Below are positions 50,401 through 64,000 of a stretch of 64,000 nt of DNA, in pieces (within the stretch, counting starts at the first letter, position 1; every line of letters starts with the position of its first letter). The notes beneath the pieces are model-generated. The model was not told where the DNA came from. It worked only from the letters and a program-made list of their open reading frames with translations, and searched no databases. The position numbers were made by a program, and so were the translations under genes. Source of the stretch: Setaria digitata (lineage: Eukaryota > Nematoda > Chromadorea > Rhabditida > Setariidae). The DNA lies in contig RCAB01000076.1 in assembly GCA_003640385.1 (NCBI GenBank), forward strand, positions 124,001-188,000, read 5' to 3'.

Positions 50401-53400
50401 GATCAGAATTGCTAGGATAAAATAACTATTCCAAAGAGCAGTTGGAAAATCATACTGTATGGGTAAAAAATTTAAAATCATTCCATATTGTAATCATTGG
50501 GCTGTTGCGCCAACCACTTCCATCATTCGCACATGACACTTGACAACTGTAACATTCGGCACAATCCTTTTCTGCTACAGTATCAAATGATTTAAAAAAA
50601 AATTTGTTAACAGTACTGGATGGATAGGATTAGTCTCTTATGGCTTGCCATATTGAAGGAGTTTCCTACTGTGAGCCTTCCTTAAGAAGCCTTTATAGAG
50701 TGGCACAGCTTCCACATTGCAGTATTTCAATTTACATATCACTTTTCAATTCATTGTATTGCATAATGAATTTAGACGTCACTTGAAGCACAAGTGAAGT
50801 TATCTGATTGTTAACAAAATTACTTCAGATCACTGCTCCACTGTTTTCAAGTCGACTCTTTGAGTATGGGCCAGATGCTGGAGACCAAGAATTACCACGT
50901 AACTTAGATGTTGCTAAGAAAATCAGTCTAATCTACCCATTGCGATTTTATGGTGTCGACACAACAACTGTATATGTAAGCCAATTATACTAGGCCTAAA
51001 CTCTGTAAAATGGATTGATGTATTAGAGATGATGTTACAGTCCTGGAAACAGATCATATAAGCAACAGATGAACAGGTGATCACTGATTACATTCTATAA
51101 AAATGTGAAGTAAATATATCACAGATATTGAGCAATGGTGCTATTGGTATTGAGCAGAATGCACACACCTATCGGCAAAGTGTTTTACCAAGTGATTTAA
51201 AATTAATTGCAATATTTTGGAATCGAAACGATCTGAGGAACGGTGGACATGTCTTTTTTCGAGAAATAGCAGGTAACAATTTACTAGATGCATCTATCAT
51301 GTTTGAAATGCTCCAAAGTTTACAATTTTAGATGGTCTGAAAAAATTTGATTCAATAGAGCTAGACATGTATTCTCCTTAAATTCAGTTTTAGAATTGTT
51401 ACTTTGGCATCTACTTTAAGCATAATTTTAACAGTTAAATCTGCTACTGTTATTAAATGTACAAACTTTTAGCGGGACGTGTTCTGGAACGTGGACAAAG
51501 TGAAATACGCTATCAGTATGATGAAGTGGTAAAAGTGAAGACGTGTTTACTTGTTACGTGGGATAAAATGCAACCGTTTGGAGCGGCGCCTTTACCCGAA
51601 GATGTTTGTTCATTTAATAAATGAAAATTCTTTAAAACCAATAATATAAATACAGCATTGTTAAAATTTGAAATGATTCGAAAATTATCAACTTATCAGA
51701 AATGACTTAGTGTACTTATTGCAGAATACAAATACATTCCAAATGGCGTTGTTTATCACTGATAATGGCACATTTGCCAATTTTATTTATAAAAATATCG
51801 GTTGGACACAAGGGGCTGAAGTTTGCATGCTTTTTTTTTATTTTGCTTTTTTTTTCTTGCAATTTTAAACATCAATTACTGAACAGAAAAAGCGAAATTT
51901 TAATACGAAACAAATCTCAATATTTCGAAATTATTGAGCTTTAGAATCCTATTGGAATGGTTCGTAAAATGATGACCTAGATAAGATTCGTTTCATATCA
52001 ACTTCAAGAGGTACTGATGAATTCAGAGATGATCAGCATTTTTTTTTTTTATTGCAGGCTGGTTTCAATAAGGGAAATACGAAGGAATTTTTCGCTCTAC
52101 CAACTTCTGGCACTGGTAATATTATGTATCTTGAAGAATACGGTAATACCGGAATTCCCGGTGAATGGATGTTCAAACTTGGAGCCGAAAGAGTGGAACG
52201 ATGCAAAGCTGGTATAAAAGGAGACACTTGCGATGAAGGTCATTTCTTTGCAGCTCTTCTGTCTCGACAACCAATTACTGACTAAAGTCGGAATTAATTA
52301 GAATTTGCAGAATGCTCAGCAGGTGAATGGGGCGCAGATTGTTCACAGTGTTGTCATTGTGCCAGCGGTACTTGTAGTGCAACCACAGGCGATTGTGCTG
52401 GTAATAAATGCGCTGATTGTTGGACAGGACCGCCGGCTTGTCAGCAGAGTAAGTCTTCTAAGTATCACTTTTAACTTTGCTATCACCGCTTCTGTCATTT
52501 AATGTGCCCGCCCACTTCTCTCCTCCGGAACGATTAACCGATTCCAATCGTAAATTTCAGTAGAATCGAAGTAAGCTATCGATAAATACTTGATGAAGAT
52601 GATACTACGTTATGATAATAATAATCAAAGTTACCGTAGTAAAGTTAATCATTCTAGTAAGTACCAACTTTTAATTAGGATTAAATTTTGTTTGTTCCAA
52701 TTCAAAACATCCACTCAGCTGCAAATAATATCATTTGTTGTTCCCCCTCTATCTTTCCCTTTTTCCTCTTTTAGTTCATATCATCTTCCAGAATAATCAG
52801 TTCTATAGCTTCAATCTTCAAATATCATATTATCAAATTTTTCTATTGAAAATCTGTTCCATAACTTGAATGAGATCCGATTATCAGAACTAATCTGATC
52901 CTTCTTTATCTCTTTCAAACTCTTTAAAATCTGAATATTTTGAAGAAAAACGAGAATGCCAAGCGGTAACGCAGGAACACTGTGCTCACAACGCCATATC
53001 ATTCACTGATTACGATCGTTGTGGCGAGCCAATCCAACGATGTCAATGTTTGAAAGGTTTCGAAGGTGATGGATACACCATATGTGATGGTTCGTTACTA
53101 TAAAATTCACAAAGAATGGCAGAAAGTTTTTATTAATTTCAAATGAAATCCATCTGGTTACCAATCAGCTTCAGACATCTGTCCAATTCAGGTCGAAAAC
53201 TCACCAAGTGTGTTGCGAATCCATGCAGTTGTTGTAAGATTCTACGATGATAAATGAATAGATGATAGAAAAATTGTAGCATTTTTAAAATTTTAAAACT
53301 GGTAAACTAGAAATTAGGTCATTAAACTAGAAAATTCTCAAGATAATTGTTGATGCTCATTTTAGCTAATTAACTAGGCAACAAATCTATGTTTCTTGCA

Positions 53401-56400
53401 CGGCAAATATTAGAAATATGCAAAAAAGATTACAGCTTATGAAACGGGATTTGTGCTATCTTTGAGAGTAAGATAGATTGAAAAAAATGTACAAATATTA
53501 AAGTAATTAATTTCCTGTAAGTAGTCCCTTCTCTGGGTTGCAGATATCGATGAGTGCACGCAACCAGGTGTGTGTCATAGGAATGCAGTTTGTGGCAACA
53601 CACCTGGCCATTACTTCTGTTCATGCGCGGACGGATTCATAGGAGATGGAGTGAACGAGTGCGTTACCTCGTTGCTTTACTCGTACAGAGGACATCAGGA
53701 GCTGCCGAAGGATAAGAATGCTAGAATGATCTTGCAACTTAAGCAACCACTTCAAATATTTGGCAAGAAACTGGATAAATTAATGGTTCGTTACAGATGA
53801 TACGGTATCAAAGTTGTATACAGTACTTTAGCTCGTTGCTGTGTCAGGTGTAATACACAGTATTAGGATTAAGACTTATCGTCAATTCATTAGTAAGTTC
53901 TTGGTAAAACTTGTTTAGCTGAGGACCTAAAAGAATAGAGATGGATTTCAGGCTTTAGTTCATGTTTCCTTCTCCTTTTATTTTTTTGTAAAAATTAAGC
54001 TAACAAATGAATATATAAACCAAATGAGTTAATACTCTCTAAACTTGGAGTGACAATTTAGAACGTCACTAACTCTCTATACGAGAACTAATTAAGGAAT
54101 TTCTAATGAAATAGTAAGTATTCATGCAAAAGTGCTGATAAGATCAGTTTACCATGGACAATACATTATGAGAAATGATTCCTTTTGCAGATTTCGACAT
54201 TAGGGATAATATCTCTAGAAGACAGCTCGAAAATCAACGTTGGTGATCATCTGGCTTCCTCAGGAATACACGGCATAGCACCATTCTTCGCAAATATCGA
54301 CATCCGCAAAGGTGGCCAAATATTTGTGGAGGAAACAGATGGTAGGCTTAATTATTATGGAAGTTTCTCTTCTGTTACTTTGTCTTTTTCAATCATTTCT
54401 AGAACTTCAGTCATATTTTGTGGATTTCATTTCTATCATTTCCACTTTAAATTTTGAAAGCAATGAACAGATAGACATCTCCTTCCGCCACAGTATTTCA
54501 GTGAAATTTCACTTACAGATCCAAAAGTGCTTTCACGAGCCACAAAGACAGTTGCTGGCAGCATAAATGATAAAAAGTTCCAGGCTACGACTGCTGTCCT
54601 CGTCACTTATGTTAATGTTACTGACCCACACAGAACGGTTCCTTTTCTAAATCATTGAATATTTTATTCCCAATTGTAATAATTGGAAATAATCTTCTGA
54701 TTTAAAATTAAAAAAAAATCAAAGGTTGAAATTATAGGGTTCTGGAAGTACGTTTCAAACATTAATTATCGGTGGAACAAACAGGCAGCACCAGAATGAG
54801 ACGTATGCACAAATGCTGTACCAGGATTTACCTTGGAAAGATCGAGCTGAGGTAGCATACTTAGCTACTCACTAATTAAATTAATGACGGATTCCTTTCC
54901 TTCTCATTAAAAAAAGAAATTACGTCATACACCAGTCCTTAAAATCCATATGATACAATTTCAGGCTAGCATCTTGACATACGGTTCGAAGAATCCCTTA
55001 ATGCTACCTGGATCAGGTACTGACGAAATAGTGCACTTGAGTAAGAGTAGTAATATTGGAAAGCCAGGTCAGTGGTTGTATCGTATTGATTCTAACGATG
55101 TAAAGATGTGCCTTCAGCCAAATCTTCAACCACCGTATTGTGAACGGTACGAAGAACCTGATGACGATTCGATATCTGCTACGTCGCCTAAGTGTAACTG
55201 ATTTTAAATTCTTTAATCTTTTAAGCAATACATTGACACTCATGCCTGAATTGTAATTTTTGCCTACCATCTGCACTTGGCATTAGCAGTTCTAAAGATC
55301 ATCAGTATTAAAATTCGAACATGAAGTTCTGTTTTAAAGATTTGTATTTATTTCAATATTACATCACAGCATCCACAATTACTGCCTGTCACTGCCATAA
55401 AAAGAAAATTTTGCAGTTGAAGAAACGGAAATGTCAGGACAAGAACATTTTACTGCACTTTCGGAGACAGATGAATCAACTGATGATCTTATCGAGATTC
55501 CTGGGCCACAAATAATCCAGCCAGTACTTATCGAACCACCACTACCACCTCACATTCAGTCAGTAGCAGAAATGAGACCCAACAAACACAGTGCAGAAGA
55601 AATTAATGCTAAAGAAGAATGGACACAGAAATCCATCACACCACACATGTTAGTTAGAAAGTTGAAAATTTAATTACTGGCTATAAATGCTTACGGTAGA
55701 CTCTACAACTTTCAGACCACTCATTTCTCTTGATCGTCATGACATCGAAGATTTGCCACCGGATGCTTTTGAAGTAACATTTCCACCATTCGTAACTGTT
55801 ATACCACAGTTGTTCACAACTTCCTACAGTACAGAAGGAGAACTGCTACCAATTCATCATGTTGTGGTTCGATCATTTGACTTTCAAAAGTTCTATTTCG
55901 CTTTATACTCATTTATTCAATCAATTCATTATTTTACAGCCTAGACTATTTCGAAACTGATAGCAGCGGTTAAAATTTACAAATTAAAGAGTTTTTAAAA
56001 ATTGCAGTTTAGGGCAATGAAACACAAGGGAGGCTGCCAGAAACTCTTTCGACTGTACCAGATGTGTTCAAAACTATCAGCAATTCAGAAACTCGGGAAC
56101 CATCTCTGGTATCATCAATTCCTTCTAGTGAAGACATCAGGACTGTAGAGAAAGTTAAGCCTGAAGTCGAATTTGATAAAGGTGAAGAATTGAACAACAT
56201 CCTACGACCTGACGATGATTCCGATGATAACAGGCCTGAACCACCAACTGAGGAGCATTTTAAAGAAAGTGAACTTCCTGAGGTCTGTTTTCTCTGAGTT
56301 TCTGCGATGACAACATTTTTTTGTGCCCGCAGTAGCTTAAAATAATTTAATAATCAGCGAATATTTAAACTTAGAAGAGGTGATAGAATCGTATTCGCTT

Positions 56401-57544
56401 AAAACTTTGATGACTTCTGTGTTCCAGAAGTCGATGTCAACCGACTTACCAATGCAAGGCTTAACTGCGGATAGTGAAGAAGCTTATACAGTGCTGGGCA
56501 CAACCAGTAAACCGCTCTTCATCTTTACTACACTACCAAAGGTACCATTTCCGGATAGAAGTTGCACTTGTCCGGAACATTTCCTGAATGTTTCAAATGT
56601 AAATCAACAAATATTTAGAAGAGGCCAATGCCGACTAAGCCAAAATTGATAGCGTCACATGGTGGAGCATTTACGACACCTCATGGTCCATACGACTTCC
56701 GAAACGATTTAAAGATTGAAGCATCTAGTAGCAGTCAGTTTCTCTTTTCTCATTTTCATAGATACGACACATATGATTCATTTTAACGGCGGTAACATTT
56801 TGCGGCGTGCTACTGTCATTATTAAGAGGGGACATTTAGATCTGGCTGTTATTATTCCGACAGCAATCATCGCCGTATGGTTACTGCTACTTGCTGTTAT
56901 AGCACTGTTTTGCTGTTGTCGAAAGAAGTAAGTATTTTGATTGCTGAAAGATGACGATGAGCAGAATAGAATTAGAATTAGAATTTAATAGAGATCGCTG
57001 GTGCTTATATTGTAGGCGAGCGGAACGTCACTTCAGGGACATTTACTTCCCGAATCATCAGCAGATTCATCCGATTACGACCACATATGCGATGCGAAAA
57101 GATTCGAAGCATTTTGATGGTTCCTATGAAGACCACCTCGAGAAAGCAGCACGACTTAGCTCTGAAATGAACTCGTACAACCAGGTCATTTCAGTCTAGA
57201 GTTGATTTCTCCTCAAATTCACTTAAGAGACTGAAATGAACTTCCTCCAACTTTTATTTCACTTTTAGAATGGTCGCGTGTCGTTGTATGGTTCTTACTG
57301 GAACCTTGCTGCTAATGGTTCCGGTAGTTCCACAAACGGTTTACCTAATGGCAATAGGCAAAGTCCATTTTCACAGTATAGTACACAACAGGTATTTTTT
57401 CAGTTGATATTCGTTAAATTTAAGCAATAATTTGTTCTAACTAATCCCTAATTCAATGAAATATTTCTCAAATATTTGAAGCAGCGCAATTCGATCTTTC
57501 ATTGCATTACATTTCAGCGATATGTTTATGGTTCCCGCTATTGA
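47448..57544 (+). CDS. dex-1: DEX-1-like single-pass membrane protein with two nidogen domains and EGF modules
   Basis: Exons: 47448-47678, 50829-50975, 51125-51272, 51473-51603, 51725-51820, 52058-52238, 52311-52448, 52946-53089, 53544-53785, 54191-54341, 54519-54637, 54738-54851, 54965-55193, 55417-55648, 55716-55860 (or 55866), 56013-56282, 56428-56541, 56619-56727?, 56762-56927, 57016-57184, 57269-57391 and 57518-57544; about 1,140 residues. Order: signal peptide (residues 16-35, LAFLSFTFLLFCL), furin-like RNRR at 63-66, NIDO domain 1 (about 80-290), Cys-rich EGF/laminin-like region (312-405), calcium-binding EGF (DIDEC, about 406-450), NIDO domain 2 (about 455-670), an acidic Pro/Ser/Thr-rich stalk (680-980), transmembrane helix (AVIIPTAIIAVWLLLLAVIA) with CCCRKK, and a tail of about 105 residues. 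C. elegans DEX-1 shapes dendrites and epithelia as an apical matrix protein. Splicing just before the transmembrane exon is unresolved. The 3.15-kb first intron has no supportable exon. Confidence 0.92.
48182..48283. repeat. Two imperfect 36-bp direct repeats in dex-1 intron 1
   Basis: Positions 48182-48217 and 48247-48283 share the pattern GTTACCACTGCTGTAAATTA / GTATCACTGCCGTAAACTA followed by CTCACTGAG and GAGAGA, spaced 65 bases apart. Substitutions are mostly transitions. They may be remnants of a small tandem or paired regulatory sites. Confidence 0.65.
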
Positions 57545-58380
57545 TTAATTAAGGATATAAGTTGGAGAGTGCCATTGCAGTCAAACACTGATCCTAGCAC
57601 CTTTACTCTGATATTATTTATTCTACCTTGAATACTTCCCTCCAGTGATCCATTCGAGATTCTTGACTGAACCGATAAAGAACAGCGGTGCAGGAAGTGT
57701 GACATTGCTCAAAACCTCTCTTCAAGCCTCGACTAGCTCAGCACTATGAAATTCGATGTGAAAATGTGTCTTTTAAAAAGTGTTTTTCTGTTTCTTGTTC
57801 TGAAGCTCCTCACATTCTACTATAGTTGTTGCTTTATATGACTCTTCAACCCATCTCTGGAAATCAGGGCAATCATTCCGGAACATCATCCAGAACGGTT
57901 ATTCCCGGTTCCCACATGTAAACACAAACAACTAAATCCACTGCTACTTTTTCAAGCCATGAATTCTAATGCTCTTTCACCACATCTTGTATGTTTCCTT
58001 GAACTGTATGCTCAATAACAAATATATATCGACCTGAAGCAGCCGGATGTCTCATTCACTTTAATCTGAGTATTCTTTCAGTCACCCTTAGATGGCAATG
58101 ATTTCAGTTTGTTCACCTAATCATAACTTTTAAATGGTCAATGAATTGTGTTTCACTACTTGACGACTTGTGTAAATTAACTTTTATTCTCAGTGGCAGT
58201 CATATATGTTTCACTTTTCTATCGTTTCCTTTACTTGAATGCTCAGTTAATTAGTTAATTAATCTGAGTATTCAGTGTGCTCTGTTCGAATAGATTTGCT
58301 TCTAGGAAAAACTTCGCTTAGCTCTCAGTGATTCTCGTTTCAGTTGAGCATTTGATGATAATGCTAATCGATTAATTAGG

Positions 58381-58565
58381 GAATAATAATAGTTTTTCTT
58401 TATTAATATTATAAATAATAACAAATACAGTAATAATAATAAATTATGACAATGATAATAAATAAGCAGTAACAAATAAATAATAATAATAATTGTGATA
58501 ATTAATGGTAATAGGTAATGTAATAATAATGAGTAACTACAATAAATAATAGTAAGTGGTAATAT
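58381..58565. repeat. AAT-rich imperfect microsatellite
   Basis: A 185-base stretch dominated by AAT/AATA units with frequent interruptions (for example GTAATAATAAT and AAATAATAATAATAATT). Intergenic, with no coding content. Confidence 0.75.
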
Positions 58566-60247
58566 CTATTATTTTTACGATTGATTAAAAAGTAATGTGC
58601 CATGGGCTTTCTTCTGGAGAGTATTGAAAGTTTTCCATTTCTACTCAAGCAGTGAGTAAAAAGGATGATGAGAGAAGGAACAGTTATGAATTTGAGCCAA
58701 TTCTTCGCGGTCATCATTTGAATGTTTTTTTTTTTTTTTTGTTAATTTAAAACTGTACTCTGTCTGTTTTATAAAAGATACTGATTATTTTTGCTACTGA
58801 TGGACAATCGCTGCCTAATCACTAATTGCTTAAATTAATGCAAGCTATGTCATTTAATGTCAGACTAGACGATGTTAGCTGTAGCTCATGCTATGGCGAA
58901 TTATCACAAAAGTTTTTTGTTTTTTTTAAGGATAGGATGAAGTAGTGAAATCAATCATGAATAATTACTTTGTGCAATTTATGAAGAAAAAGAAGCAATG
59001 AACTGGGACACAGTATGAGAAAACTGAATGATTCTGTAGCCTTACAATCAGCCATTCCAAAAAATGAACTTCCCAGAAACAGAAGCAATCTTTTTCTTTT
59101 TCTTAATCATTATTGGAGCTATTAAAAAGAAAATTTGAAATTCAAGCATTTCTCGTTACTTATCAAGGGAATGACGAATATTCTGCAACGGATAAACGTG
59201 GCATAAGGATAATTCGTTGGATAAATTAACTTAAAATAACAAGATGTTATCAAGTTAGCCGGTAGTATTTCTAATAATTATAAATGACATTCAAGCAGTA
59301 ACCTTATAAAAATAACACGGCTTTAAATGCATGATAAGAAAGATTTAGCGTGCTTTATCATTATCAAGCTTATTCTAACCAATGCACTGTTTATCAAGCA
59401 GTATGAAAATAGAAATAAAAATTATCTCGGTGACATCGAGACTCAACAATCCTTCTTGATGTTTTGTAATTAATGAATCCTCCTCATCAATTAAACATTC
59501 TTAACAGACGAAAAATATTTTAAGTAAGACAAGTCAACTAAAGTTTTCTTAATAAAAATGATAGAAATTACAATAAAGACGAATTTTCCAAATCCCAAAT
59601 AATTTTTAATTTTTTGTTAATTAATTAACTGCAAAATATGCAAGATCTTTAGAAAAAATTTTCAATTATCAGCATCAAATTAAAAAATATCAACAGAAAT
59701 CATTCCGATTAACTCTCATTTGCTTTTTTTTTTTTCAAATTCTTGATGACGCCCGAAATGCATTATCAAGATTCAGGTGAAGAAAGGCTGCAAAAGGCTA
59801 GAATTGTTGGGATCACTGAAAAGCTTGACTAAAGATAAACTAGACAAAACAGGTGGCACGACTTTAATTAAAACAATACAAGAAGAGAACATTTAATATT
59901 TCCGGTCTCAATTAAATGAATTTGATGACAAATTTTCTGGCCAGAAAGTATATCACTACTAATACATTAGCACAAAAGGGAAAAATTTTTGACAAGCGAT
60001 TATTATGTATCGCCTAGTAGAAGTTATTTCGACAGTATTCTGAAAAAAGTTTCTAATTAGATAGGATTAATCTTCAGCAAATCACAACGAGAGACATATC
60101 GTTGATCAACTTCTTTGTTTCATAGATGATAATAAAAATAATATCCAAATAGAACTGCCTTTCAAAAAATTTGTTTCGTAAAACGAATTTATAAATAAAT
60201 CATTCTGTGCATAGCACTGCTTACAGCACTTCTGTTAATTAAATTAA

Positions 60248-60253
60248 TTTATT
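60248..60253 (-). terminator. Candidate polyadenylation signal of the acyl-CoA synthetase gene
   Basis: AATAAA on the minus strand, 157 bases beyond the stop codon at 60410-60412. The location is plausible, but the hexamer is common in A+T-rich spacers. Confidence 0.35.
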
Positions 60254-60409
60254 TGCTGAACAAATGGAAAATGTCAACGACAAACATAAATCCAACTTTT
60301 AACTAATTGAGTAGTAAATTTGAAGTGTAAAAGAGAACTGCCATGTTCTGTCACTGTGCTTTAATATCATTCACATATCAGTATTTGTAAGAAATTATTC
60401 ATCACCATA

Positions 60410-64000
<3,591 letters not shown>

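Larger units (their letters stand above)
57545..60409. other. Intergenic region between the convergent dex-1 and acyl-CoA synthetase genes
   Basis: About 2.9 kb, strongly A+T-rich, with no supportable exon. It should contain both 3' UTRs, since the flanking genes point towards each other. An AAT-rich microsatellite occupies 58381-58565. A TTTATT at 60248-60253 (AATAAA on the minus strand), about 160 bases past the synthetase stop, is a candidate polyadenylation signal. Confidence 0.5.

Overview
The window reads as nuclear DNA of a nematode, most likely a clade III (spirurid/filarial) worm. It is A+T-rich and its genes are split into many short exons by introns of mostly 80-900 bases with TTTCAG-type acceptors. 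Six of the seven genes can be named from conserved protein signatures. All exon coordinates were derived by hand from splice sites, reading-phase agreement and family similarity, so single-base boundaries may be off in places.

Layout. (1) 1-15.8 kb: a large minus-strand gene for the neurobeachin/LRBA family (C. elegans sel-2). About 36 exons are visible, ending inside the PH-BEACH region; the BEACH and WD40 part lies beyond the left edge. A mab-21 family gene sits on the opposite strand inside one of its introns (3' end at 261-1370). (2) 15.8-16.2 kb: a compact divergent promoter with two CACGTG E-boxes and an 11-bp inverted repeat. (3) 16.2-20.1 kb, plus strand: a ten-exon gene for a protein of about 460 residues that I do not recognise. 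(4) 21.0-24.3 kb, plus strand: tRNA dimethylallyltransferase (gro-1/TRIT1) with two in-frame start codons that suggest mitochondrial and cytosolic/nuclear forms. (5) 26.6-34.9 kb, plus strand: an Fe65-like adaptor (feh-1) with a WW domain and two PTB domains. (6) 34.9-47.4 kb: a 12.5-kb stretch with no supportable gene. (7) 47.4-57.5 kb, plus strand: a dex-1-like membrane protein with a signal peptide, two nidogen (NIDO) domains, EGF modules and a transmembrane segment. (8) 57.5-60.4 kb: A+T-rich spacer with an AAT-rich microsatellite. (9) 60.4-64 kb, minus strand: the C-terminal three quarters of a long-chain acyl-CoA synthetase of the ACSL3/4 type.

The genes do not form an operon or one pathway; they are an ordinary animal gene neighbourhood. 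To my knowledge the C. elegans counterparts (mab-21, sel-2, gro-1, feh-1, dex-1 and an ACSL3/4 gene) all lie on chromosome III, so the window probably represents that ancestral linkage group. The strongest biological signal is the antisense nesting of mab-21 inside the neurobeachin gene, the arrangement also known for MAB21L1/NBEA and MAB21L2/LRBA in vertebrates. Secondary signals are two GC-AG introns, a WW domain lacking its second Trp, a stop-free 102-nt intron, alternative starts in gro-1, and an unresolved splice region that decides whether DEX-1 is membrane-bound or secreted. Three single-N positions flanked by near-identical direct repeats look like assembly joins. I saw no tRNA, rRNA, CRISPR, transposon or bacterial (for example Wolbachia) insert.
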